In this document: positions 33,441 to 41,751 of the stretch, piece after piece
How the letters are laid out: each line of letters begins with the position of its first letter
Position numbering within the stretch: position 1 is the first letter of the stretch
Origin: Desulfobacter vibrioformis DSM 8776
GTDB taxonomy: Bacteria > Desulfobacterota > Desulfobacteria > Desulfobacterales > Desulfobacteraceae
DNA length: 64,000 nucleotides
Direction: 5' to 3'
Assembly: GCF_000745975.1 (NCBI RefSeq)
Contig: NZ_JQKJ01000013.1
Location: 62,001 to 126,000 of the forward strand
Translations under genes and position numbers: made by a program
The notes under the pieces: generated by a model
Told to the model about the DNA's origin: nothing
Database searches by the model: none
What the model saw: only the letters and a program-made list of their open reading frames with translations

Positions 33441-36077
33441 ATGAAAACTATTAAGTTCGGTGTGGTGCTTGCAGCGGTTTTTTACCTTTTGGGAGCAGGC
33501 ATTTTGTCTGCAGAGGAGGGGGTTGCAGTGGCACTTTTTCCCTTCCATGTCCAGGCAGAGCAGCCCGATGAAAAAATTGCGCCTGCCCTGTCAAAAATAT
33601 TGAAGGAAAAACTTGAAAAAGACGGCGCAACCGTAGTGCTCACCGATACCGTTGTGGACACAACTGACTGGAGATATGACCAATTCCGCCAGGAGGGCAT
33701 CCGTTTAGGTGTTGACTGGATCATTACCGGTGATATTTTTATAGCCGGGCAGGCGGTGAGCATTGATTCGCAGATGCACAATGTGTATGAAAAACAGGCC
33801 CCCTTAACCTTTTTCTCACAATCTCCAAGCCTGGCGGAGTTGTATGCAGGCGCAACCTCCCTGGAAAAAGATATTATCGGCGAACTGTTTCAGCAGAAAA
33901 TCATTTCAGCTATAACCATTAAAGGCAATGTGCGTGTTGACGCAGATGCAATCCAAAGGGTCATCTCATCCCAAAAAGGCGATCTTCTCAATCGAACCGC
34001 TTTAGATAAAGATCTGAACAGCGTGTATAAAATGGGTTATTTTGATGATGTGGTCATCAAAAAGCAGAACATGGATAAAGGGGTTGAAGTCATTTTTGAA
34101 GTCCGGGAAAAACCCAGTGTCCGTAATATCCGCTTTGAAAATAATAATGTTTATAAGGACGAAGAATTATTTGAGGTTGTAGGGACATCCACCGGGTCCA
34201 TTCTTAATGCATTTAAGCTGAACAATGATGTGGATAAACTCAAGCGCCTCTATTATGAAAAAAATTATCACAACTGCCGGATTTCCTATGACGTCAAACC
34301 ATTGAAAAATCACCAGGCAGATGTTGTCTTCAATATCGAAGAAGGTTTAAAAGTAAGAATTTCATCCATTGAATTTGAGGGCAATAAATATTTTGACGAC
34401 GATGATATCAAAGATGAAATACAGACCCGGGAAAAGGGATTCTGGTCATTTATAACATCCTCGGGAGAACTTGACGAAACCGAACTTGACAATGATGTGC
34501 TTCGCATCGAAGCCCTTTATAAGAACAACGGATTTATCAATGTCAAAGTATCCGACCCTGTGGTGAATATGGGAACCAAAGAGATTACCATCCAGTTTAA
34601 AATTGATGAGGGAAATCAATATAAAAATGGTGTGGTCAGCATTAAAGGCGACATTCTTACCTCTGAAGAAGAACTTTTAGCGCTTCTGGTGTCTCAAAAA
34701 TCCGAATTGTATAACAGGGAACTTATCCGTAAGGATATGATTACCCTTAACGATTTTTATGCCAACCAGGGGTACGCCAATGTCAGGGTCATTCCACGGG
34801 TGGACAGGAATGATGCAGAATCAATTGTCAATATAAGCTTTGACATTGATAAAGGGCCGCTTGTCTACTTCAACCGGATCATTATTACCGGCAACGAAAA
34901 AACCAGGGACAAGGTGATCAGAAGAGAACTTGCCATTGAAGAGCAGGGCCTTTACAGCATGAAAAAAATCCAGCGCTCCAACAGGAACCTGGTGTTCAAA
35001 GACTATTTCCAGAATATCGACATCAAACCGGTTGAAACCAAAGAAGAAAACAAACGGGACGTTCTGATCAACGTTGAAGAAAAATCCACTGGCAACTTTT
35101 CATTTGGCGGCGGTTTTTCCAGTGATGACGGACCCTTCGGTCAGTTCTCCGTTGAGGAGCGTAACCTTTTCGGCAAAGGGCAGACAGGTAAATTCACCAT
35201 TCGGATGTCAGGCCAAAATGCGTTGTATAATATCGGATTCACCGAACCCTGGCTGTTTGACAAGCCCATTTCAGCCGGGTTTGACATTTATAAATTTGAA
35301 AACGAATACGATCATTATGAAAAGGACGCCATGGGGCTCACCCTGCGGGCTGCCACCCGGAGCCTCTGGGACTACACCACCGTTGGGTTGATTTACAACA
35401 TTGAGCACTTCGATATCGGGGATGTGGAATCCGCCAATACATCGGTGGTCGAAGGCTCTTATCTGACCTCAAGTATCACGCCCTATATCAGCTATGATTC
35501 AAGAAACCACAGTTTTCTGCCCACAAGCGGCATGTACCATAAACTGTCCATTGAGTATGCGGGAGAATTTATAGGCGGAGAGATTGATTTTACCAAGTAT
35601 CTTGCGGAATCTGCGGTGTTTTGTCCTTTGTTCTGGAAACTTTCAGCCGGTTTCTATGCCAAGTGGGGATACCTTGATGACAGGACCAATGGGGATCTGG
35701 ACATAGACTGGGAGCGCTTTTATCTTGGCGGAATTAACTCCATCAGGGGGTTTGACGACACAGATATTAACGGTACCAGAAATGGTTCCTCCATTGAGGT
35801 GGGCGGCGAGAGATATTTCCAGTTCAATATTGAGATGGTGTTTCCCATTGCAGAGGAACAGGCGGTTTACGGCGTTTTGTTCTATGACAGAGGTGATGTA
35901 TATAACCACGGTGAAGATATTGACTTTGGCGATCAGTTTTCCAGCTCAGGCTTTGAACTTAGATGGAATTCTCCCATGGGACCCATCAGGCTGGCCTATG
36001 GTATAGTTATAGACGGAAAAGATGTTAAGAGTACCGGTGATGGCCAGTTTGACTTTTCAATTGGTGCATTTTTCTAA
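33441..36077 (+). CDS. bamA: Outer membrane protein assembly factor BamA
   Basis: Inserts beta-barrel proteins into the outer membrane. The 878 residues start with a signal peptide (about 1-24, cleaved near LSA-EE). A TolB-N-like alpha/beta domain follows (VAVALFPFHVQAEQ, about 28-150), an addition not present in E. coli BamA. Five POTRA repeats cover about 160-550 (for example ITIKGNVRVDADAI, IEFEGNKYFDDDDI, IIITGNEKTRDKVI). The Omp85 barrel fills the rest, with GGINSIRGFDD, the VRGF-type motif of strand-16 loop L6, and a terminal phenylalanine pair. Expected order bamA-skp-lpxD follows. Confidence 0.96.
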   Translation: MKTIKFGVVLAAVFYLLGAGILSAEEGVAVALFPFHVQAEQPDEKIAPALSKILKEKLEKDGATVVLTDTVVDTTDWRYDQFRQEGIRLGVDWIITGDIFIAGQAVSIDSQMHNVYEKQAPLTFFSQSPSLAELYAGATSLEKDIIGELFQQKIISAITIKGNVRVDADAIQRVISSQKGDLLNRTALDKDLNSVYKMGYFDDVVIKKQNMDKGVEVIFEVREKPSVRNIRFENNNVYKDEELFEVVGTSTGSILNAFKLNNDVDKLKRLYYEKNYHNCRISYDVKPLKNHQADVVFNIEEGLKVRISSIEFEGNKYFDDDDIKDEIQTREKGFWSFITSSGELDETELDNDVLRIEALYKNNGFINVKVSDPVVNMGTKEITIQFKIDEGNQYKNGVVSIKGDILTSEEELLALLVSQKSELYNRELIRKDMITLNDFYANQGYANVRVIPRVDRNDAESIVNISFDIDKGPLVYFNRIIITGNEKTRDKVIRRELAIEEQGLYSMKKIQRSNRNLVFKDYFQNIDIKPVETKEENKRDVLINVEEKSTGNFSFGGGFSSDDGPFGQFSVEERNLFGKGQTGKFTIRMSGQNALYNIGFTEPWLFDKPISAGFDIYKFENEYDHYEKDAMGLTLRAATRSLWDYTTVGLIYNIEHFDIGDVESANTSVVEGSYLTSSITPYISYDSRNHSFLPTSGMYHKLSIEYAGEFIGGEIDFTKYLAESAVFCPLFWKLSAGFYAKWGYLDDRTNGDLDIDWERFYLGGINSIRGFDDTDINGTRNGSSIEVGGERYFQFNIEMVFPIAEEQAVYGVLFYDRGDVYNHGEDIDFGDQFSSSGFELRWNSPMGPIRLAYGIVIDGKDVKSTGDGQFDFSIGAFF

Positions 36078-36107
36078 AAAAATAAAATTTTATCTTCGGA
36101 GGCATAA

Positions 36108-36641
36108 ATGAAAAAAAGTTATCTAATTCCGGTGGGTTTGATTATTGCCGCAATGTTCACCTGTAGTGCATTGGCAGCGGATGCAACTAAAATAGGTATG
36201 GTAAACTTTGAAAAAATAGTAAAAGAATCCAGTGCTGGCAAAGTGATGCAGAAAGACCTCAAGGCAAAACTTGAACAACTTCAGGCAAAACTTGAGGCTG
36301 AGGAAAAAAAAGTTCAAGACATGAAAACCGCGTTAGACCGTGAAGCCCTTGTGCTCAGCGCTGAAAAAAAACTTGAGCGGCAAAGGGAACTGCGGGACAG
36401 AGCGGACGACCTGAAAAAAATGAATGCCGACTATACCCAGGAAATGCAGATTCTGCAAAACAAGCGGATGAATGAAATACAAAAAGATATCTTTGACATT
36501 AGCAACAAGATAGGAACGGCAAAGGGATATCTTTTGATCATTGAAAAAAAAGTCGCCGGTGTTATCTATGCTGCAGATAAGGTGGATATCACTGATGAGG
36601 TAATTAAAGAATACAATTCAATATACGCTAAGAAAAAATAA
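36108..36641 (+). CDS. skp: Periplasmic chaperone Skp/OmpH
   Basis: Holds unfolded outer-membrane proteins on their way to BamA. The 177 residues have a signal peptide ending ALAADA (about residue 24), then KIGMVNFEKIV, the conserved Skp/OmpH start of the mature chain. A long coiled coil covers about 45-145, rich in K, E and Q (KLEQLQAKLEAEEKKVQDMK). A GGAGG lies eight bases before the ATG. Placement between bamA and lpxD is universal in Gram-negatives. Confidence 0.94.
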   Translation: MKKSYLIPVGLIIAAMFTCSALAADATKIGMVNFEKIVKESSAGKVMQKDLKAKLEQLQAKLEAEEKKVQDMKTALDREALVLSAEKKLERQRELRDRADDLKKMNADYTQEMQILQNKRMNEIQKDIFDISNKIGTAKGYLLIIEKKVAGVIYAADKVDITDEVIKEYNSIYAKKK

Positions 36642-36644
36642 TTC

Positions 36645-37682
36645 ATGCTTACAGCAGACCAAATAGCAGCCATGGTTAACGCCCGGATACATGGGGATCC
36701 GGGCACAGCCATTTCCGGGGTATCCTCCTTTGACGATGCAGGACCCAATGACCTGACTTTTGCGGTGGAACCTTCTTTTTTCTCCCGGCTGGATGAAACA
36801 AAGGCAGGCATCATCCTTGTTCCCAACCAAGCCCCTGCGGTTTCCGGTATAACACTTCTTTACAGCGATAATCCGAAACTGGCATTTTTTAAGATTGTGG
36901 AACATCTGATGCCGGCGGCGCCCTTAAAAGAATTTATCCACCCTTCGGCTGTGATATCAAATGACGTTATCATTGGTGACGGTACACGCATTGAAGCCCA
37001 TGTCAGCATCGGGCAGGGCTGTACCATTGGCAGTCATGTCCATATCATGGCCAATTCGGTGATCGGAAAACAATGCCGGATCAATGATTCCTGCCGGATC
37101 TGCCCCAATGTCACCCTGGCAGATAAAACACACATAGGCAGGCAGGCCATTATTCATCCCAATTGCGTCATCGGTTCTGACGGATTTGGATTTGTCCAGG
37201 ATGGTCATGCCCATGCCAAGTTAGTCCATACAGGGTACGTCCATATCGGTGATTTCTGTGAAATCGGGGCCTGCACTACCATTGACAGGGGAACCTTGGG
37301 CATAACCCGCATCGGCAACGGCGTTAAAACGGATAATCAGGTCCATATCGCCCACAATGTTAAAATCGGTGACAATACACTGGTCGTGGCCCAGGTGGGG
37401 ATTGCCGGGAGTACCACCATCGGCAGGGACGTCATTATTGCAGGCAAAGCCGGTATTTCCGGCCACCTGAATATCGGGGACGGGGCCATTGTCGGCCCCT
37501 ATGCCGGCGTCTCCAGTGATGTTCCTGCCGGCGATGTTGTGTCAGGCATCCCCCACATGTCCCATAAACTCTGGATGAAAGCATCCCGTATCATACCCCG
37601 GCTACCCAGTTTAAGAACACGACTGCTTTCCATTGAAAAACGGATAAAAAAGCTGGAAAGCAGTTCAACGGAGCAACCATGA
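36645..37682 (+). CDS. lpxD: UDP-3-O-acylglucosamine N-acyltransferase LpxD
   Basis: Adds the N-linked hydroxyacyl chain in step three of lipid A synthesis. The 345 residues have an N-terminal uridine-binding domain (ISGVSSFDDAGPNDLTFAV) and a left-handed beta-helix of hexapeptide repeats from about 105 to 305. The catalytic histidine is in VHIAHNVKIGDNTLV (about 240). The C-terminal helix is normal. It overlaps lpxA by four bases. fabZ, which often separates the two, is absent here. Confidence 0.96.
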   Translation: MLTADQIAAMVNARIHGDPGTAISGVSSFDDAGPNDLTFAVEPSFFSRLDETKAGIILVPNQAPAVSGITLLYSDNPKLAFFKIVEHLMPAAPLKEFIHPSAVISNDVIIGDGTRIEAHVSIGQGCTIGSHVHIMANSVIGKQCRINDSCRICPNVTLADKTHIGRQAIIHPNCVIGSDGFGFVQDGHAHAKLVHTGYVHIGDFCEIGACTTIDRGTLGITRIGNGVKTDNQVHIAHNVKIGDNTLVVAQVGIAGSTTIGRDVIIAGKAGISGHLNIGDGAIVGPYAGVSSDVPAGDVVSGIPHMSHKLWMKASRIIPRLPSLRTRLLSIEKRIKKLESSSTEQP

Positions 37683-38467
37683 TTCAACCGATTCAACCGA
37701 TTCATCCAACGGCAATTATTGATTCGTCTGCCAGGATAGGTGAGAATGTCACCATTGGCCCTTATGCCATTGTCAAAGGAGATGTTACCATTGGATCCGG
37801 CACAACCATAGGGCCTTACTGTACCATTGACGACCATGTCACCATCGGCCCGGACTGTAATATTTTTCAGTATGCCTCCATTGGCGGGGCTCCCCAGGAT
37901 CTCAAATTTCATGGTGAGACCACCTACCTTACCATTGGCAGGGGGACTATTATTCGTGAATTTGTCACCATTAACCGGGGTACGGGGTTTGGCGGAGGGC
38001 TGACTGAAGTCGGTGAAGATAACTATCTGATGGCCTACACCCACGTTGCCCATGACTGCAAAACCGGTAAAGGCGTCATCCTTGCCAATAACGCAACCCT
38101 TGCAGGACACATTGAAATCGGAAATTATGCCACTGTAGGCGGCCTTGTGGCCGTTCATCAGTTCGTCAAAATCGGAGACTATGCCTATATCGGCGGGAAA
38201 TCCGCTGTGGTCAAAGACATTCCGCCCTATGTCATTGCCGCAGGTGACCGGGCCACCCTGCATGGACTGAATAATGTGGGGCTCCAACGCCATAATTTTG
38301 AGCCCTGTGTCATCCGGCAGTTGAAAAAAGCGTACCGGATATTTTTCCGGATCGGACTGACAGTGACCCAGGCCGTGGAAAGAACCAAGGCAGAAGTTGA
38401 ACAACTCCCTGAAATCGTGTTCTTCACGGAATTTATAAAAAACTCCAACCGTGGGGTGACACGTTAA
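37679..38467 (+). CDS. lpxA: Acyl-ACP:UDP-N-acetylglucosamine O-acyltransferase LpxA
   Basis: First enzyme of lipid A synthesis, moving a hydroxyacyl chain from ACP to UDP-GlcNAc. The 262 residues consist of a hexapeptide beta-helix (HPTAIIDSSARIGENVTIG onward) and a C-terminal helical cap. The catalytic histidine is in YTHVAHDCKTGKG (about 122), and GDRATLHGLNNVGLQR is the LpxA-specific motif that separates it from LpxD. It starts inside the lpxD stop. Confidence 0.97.
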   Translation: MIQPIQPIHPTAIIDSSARIGENVTIGPYAIVKGDVTIGSGTTIGPYCTIDDHVTIGPDCNIFQYASIGGAPQDLKFHGETTYLTIGRGTIIREFVTINRGTGFGGGLTEVGEDNYLMAYTHVAHDCKTGKGVILANNATLAGHIEIGNYATVGGLVAVHQFVKIGDYAYIGGKSAVVKDIPPYVIAAGDRATLHGLNNVGLQRHNFEPCVIRQLKKAYRIFFRIGLTVTQAVERTKAEVEQLPEIVFFTEFIKNSNRGVTR

Positions 38468-38472
38468 ATTTC

Positions 38473-39324
38473 ATGAACGCCCCTGAAGGCAATAGTTATT
38501 CTTCCCGCATCGGTCTGATTGCCGGCGGCGGCCAGTTTCCGATGCTTTTCACCCAAAAGGCACGTGCAAACGGTTATAAAATTATTGGGGCAGGATTCCA
38601 CAGTGAAACTGACCCTCAACTTGCCGAACTGACCCACCGGTTTGAATGGCTCTATCTTGGTCAGCTCAGCAAACTGATCCGCTATTTTAAATCCCATGGT
38701 GTCACCCGGGCCTTGCTCATGGGCTCCATCAGCAAGGCCAATATTTTCAAAGATATAAGACCGGATTTCAAAGCCCTTGCCTTTATCGCTAAAACCGCAG
38801 GCACACACGATGACAATATTCTGTCATCTTTTGCGGATCTTTTGGAAAAACAGGGCATTACCCTGGTTTCCTCCACCTTTCTTCTGCCCGAGCTGATCAG
38901 TCCCAAAGGATGCTGGACAAAGCGAAAACCTGACAGGTCGGAAAAAAAAGATATCCAGCAGGGATGGAAACTTGCCAAGGCCATCGGCCGTCTTGATATC
39001 GGCCAGTGCCTTGTTATTTCCAATGGTACGGTCCTTGCCGTGGAAGCCATTGACGGCACGGACGCCACCATAGAACGGGGAGGGCGTCTGAGCCGGGGTA
39101 ATGGGGCCACGATTGTAAAATTATCCAAACCCAACCAGGACTTACGCTTTGATCTGCCCGCATCCGGGTGTGCCACCATTGAAACCATGCACCGGTCAGG
39201 TGCCAGCGTGCTTGTGCTTGAAGCTGAAAAATCAATTTCATTTGACCGTGAAAAAATGATTGCCCTTGCCGATAATTACAATATCTGCATAATCGCTATG
39301 ACCGAGGATGAAATCCATGAATAA
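38473..39324 (+). CDS. lpxI: UDP-2,3-diacylglucosamine pyrophosphatase LpxI
   Basis: Cleaves UDP-2,3-diacylglucosamine to lipid X, replacing LpxH in organisms that lack it. The 283 residues fit the DUF1009/LpxI family: N-terminal IGLIAGGGQFPMLF, GVTRALLMGSISKANIF in the middle, then the C-terminal domain with AIGRLDIGQCLVISNGTVLA, EAIDGTDATIERGG and the SGCATIETMHRSGASVLVLE catalytic region. Position between lpxA and lpxB agrees. It overlaps lpxB by a few bases. Confidence 0.95.
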   Translation: MNAPEGNSYSSRIGLIAGGGQFPMLFTQKARANGYKIIGAGFHSETDPQLAELTHRFEWLYLGQLSKLIRYFKSHGVTRALLMGSISKANIFKDIRPDFKALAFIAKTAGTHDDNILSSFADLLEKQGITLVSSTFLLPELISPKGCWTKRKPDRSEKKDIQQGWKLAKAIGRLDIGQCLVISNGTVLAVEAIDGTDATIERGGRLSRGNGATIVKLSKPNQDLRFDLPASGCATIETMHRSGASVLVLEAEKSISFDREKMIALADNYNICIIAMTEDEIHE

Positions 39325-40474
39325 ACCTGGCCGGCATATCATGATCCTTGCCGGTGAACCGTCAGGTGATTTCCACGGGGCCGCCCTGGTGCGGTCATTA
39401 AAACAACTTTGTCCCGGTATCCGGATCACGGGCATTGGCGGTAAAGCCATGGCAGGGCAGGGGGCAGACATTTTTTTTCCCATTGACAAGCTGTCTGCCA
39501 TGGGGCTTGTTCAGGTGATCAAGCAAATAGGCACCATTAAACAGGCTTTTTCCCTTGTTAAGCGACGATTAAAAACAGATCCCCCTGATGCGGTTGTGCT
39601 CATTGACTATCCGGGCTTTAATCTGAAAATCGCTGGGTTTATCAAACAGCATTATGATATTCCGGTCTGTTATTATATTGCACCCAAGGTCTGGGCCTGG
39701 AATGCCAACCGCCTGGATACCATTGCAAAAGTCACGGACCATGTGGCACTGATCTTTCCCTTTGAAATCCCCATTTATAAAGCCAGAAAAATTTCATCCA
39801 CCTATGTGGGAAATCCCCTGGTGGATGAATACCCCCAACGCCTGCCGGTTTTAAACGAAGACAAGAAAACCCCCCTGTCAGATGATTTGGTTATCGGCAT
39901 GCTTCCCGGTTCAAGATCCGCTGAAATTGATAAACTGCTTCCTGTCATGCTGGATGCAGCCGGTATGATTGCAAAAAATATTGCAAAAAAATGTCCCAAT
40001 GTAAAATTCTTGATTTCATCCGGCATTAAACAATATGAAGAACGCATTCAACATATTGTTTTCCACCACCCAAACGGCTGTTTATGCCGGATTGTAACCG
40101 GACGGCCAAAACAGATTTTTGACAGGGCCGATCTTTTGATTGCAGCATCGGGAACCGTCACGCTGGAAGCTGCTTTAAATCTTGTGCCCACGGTCATTAT
40201 TTATAAAATGTCCTTTGTGGCCTACACGCTTGCACAGCTGCTTGTAAAAACCAAATACATCGGGCTTGCCAATTTGGTTGTCGGCAGCCAGGTGATGCCT
40301 GAACTGATCCAGGACAACGCCAATGCCGGAACTATCAGTGAGACTGTATTCTCAATGATACCCGAACTTGAGCATCATAAACGGCAGCTTCACCAAGTCC
40401 GCAGGCGGTTGGGCCTGCCGGGCGCCCCGAAACGTACGGCGGCTATTATACTTAACCTGATTCACAACCATTAG
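39317..40474 (+). CDS. lpxB: Lipid-A-disaccharide synthase LpxB
   Basis: Glycosyltransferase of family 19 that joins lipid X to UDP-2,3-diacylglucosamine at the inner membrane. About 385 residues from ATG 39317, which has GAGG nine bases upstream; an ATG at 39308 has no spacing to it. Motifs are AGEPSGDFHGA, FFPIDKLSAMGLVQV, YYIAPKVWAWNANR, GMLPGSRSAEI and KYIGLANLVVG, all standard. It lies after lpxI and before the CorC-type gene in the same direction. Confidence 0.97.
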   Translation: MNKPGRHIMILAGEPSGDFHGAALVRSLKQLCPGIRITGIGGKAMAGQGADIFFPIDKLSAMGLVQVIKQIGTIKQAFSLVKRRLKTDPPDAVVLIDYPGFNLKIAGFIKQHYDIPVCYYIAPKVWAWNANRLDTIAKVTDHVALIFPFEIPIYKARKISSTYVGNPLVDEYPQRLPVLNEDKKTPLSDDLVIGMLPGSRSAEIDKLLPVMLDAAGMIAKNIAKKCPNVKFLISSGIKQYEERIQHIVFHHPNGCLCRIVTGRPKQIFDRADLLIAASGTVTLEAALNLVPTVIIYKMSFVAYTLAQLLVKTKYIGLANLVVGSQVMPELIQDNANAGTISETVFSMIPELEHHKRQLHQVRRRLGLPGAPKRTAAIILNLIHNH

Positions 40475-40489
40475 GAAATATTGTCGCTT

Positions 40490-41737
40490 ATGAGTTTTGA
40501 ACCGGCCCTGTTATGTATCTGCCTTTTTCTTTCAGGTTTTTTTTCAATGTCTGAAACAGCGCTTTTCTCCATTTCGAAAATTAAAGCCCTTCATATTGCC
40601 AAGGATGGTTCAAAATCCGGCCGGCTTATCCTGGAGATGAAAGAGGACTCCCACACCCTTTTGACCACTATTCTCATTGGCAATAACCTGGTCAACATAG
40701 GTGCATCAGCCCTTGCCACCTCCCTTGCCATGGTTCATTTTCAGTCCAATGCCGTGGGTATTGCCACCGGCACCATGACGCTTCTGATACTTATTTTTGG
40801 GGAAATTTTTCCAAAATCCTTTGCCAACCACAACAATGTGGTGGTTTCAAGGATGGTCATATATCCCCTGTACTGGCTGTCAAAATTTTTATGGCCTTTG
40901 ATCTTTATCCTTAATTTTATTCCAAAACTGCACGGCACCATAAACAATTCCCAGGATACCGTGACCGAAGATGAATTGATGACCATGGTGGAGGTGGTTG
41001 AAGGGGAAGGCGAAATCAAGGAAGAAGAAAAGGAATATATCACCAATATCTTTGAGTTTGATGATACCTGCTGTTCTGAAATCATGACGCCCCGGGCAGA
41101 TATGTTTGTGGTGGATGCGGCCGAGGGTGTGGATATCCAAACCATTCTGAAAACAGGATTTTCACGTATCCCGGTGATTGAGGATACCATCGATAATGTT
41201 GTGGGGATTCTGCATATCAAGGACCTGTTTGCCGGATACCTGGAAACGGTCGGTTCCGGAAAAAATCCGGGCAGCATTGATGTAACAGGGATTATGAAAA
41301 ATCCGTATTTCATACCGGAATCAAAAAAACTGGATTCCCTGCTTAAAGCCTTTAAGGCAAAAAAGAGCCATATGGCGGTTGTGGTTGATGAATATGGTGG
41401 CGTGTCCGGTATCGTAACCCTTGAGGATGTGGTTGAGGAAATTTTTGGAGAAATTGCCGACGAGTCCGATAAAAATACACCGGATATTGTCCAGATCAAA
41501 GGGAACAAGTGGCTGGTGTCCGGCAAAACAGATATATATCATCTTAACAAAGCGCTGAACCTGGGCATTCCTGAATCTGCCAACTACGATACAATCTCGG
41601 GATTTTTTCTGGAACTTGTGGAGCGCATCCCAAATCCCGGGGAATCCATTCTCATGAATAACTGGGTTTTTTCGGTAAAAGACATGGACGCCAACCGGAT
41701 TCAGTCTTTTATCATTAAACCTTCCGAAGAACCCTGA
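40490..41737 (+). CDS. CNNM/CorC-type transmembrane protein with CBS domains
   Basis: About 415 residues in the HlyC/CorC order: a DUF21 membrane domain (residues 1-190, LLCICLFLSGFFSMSETALFS is its first segment, split here), two CBS domains (about 205-335, with MTPRADMFVVDA and VVVDEYGGVSGIVTLEDVVEE), and a C-terminal CorC_HlyC fold. Family members export or control magnesium and cobalt; this one's ion is unknown. TTG 40481 is an alternative start closer to the AGGAA. It is the last gene of the lpx run, converging on ppc. Confidence 0.87.
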   Translation: MSFEPALLCICLFLSGFFSMSETALFSISKIKALHIAKDGSKSGRLILEMKEDSHTLLTTILIGNNLVNIGASALATSLAMVHFQSNAVGIATGTMTLLILIFGEIFPKSFANHNNVVVSRMVIYPLYWLSKFLWPLIFILNFIPKLHGTINNSQDTVTEDELMTMVEVVEGEGEIKEEEKEYITNIFEFDDTCCSEIMTPRADMFVVDAAEGVDIQTILKTGFSRIPVIEDTIDNVVGILHIKDLFAGYLETVGSGKNPGSIDVTGIMKNPYFIPESKKLDSLLKAFKAKKSHMAVVVDEYGGVSGIVTLEDVVEEIFGEIADESDKNTPDIVQIKGNKWLVSGKTDIYHLNKALNLGIPESANYDTISGFFLELVERIPNPGESILMNNWVFSVKDMDANRIQSFIIKPSEEP

Positions 41738-41751
41738 TTTGCTTTGCATCC

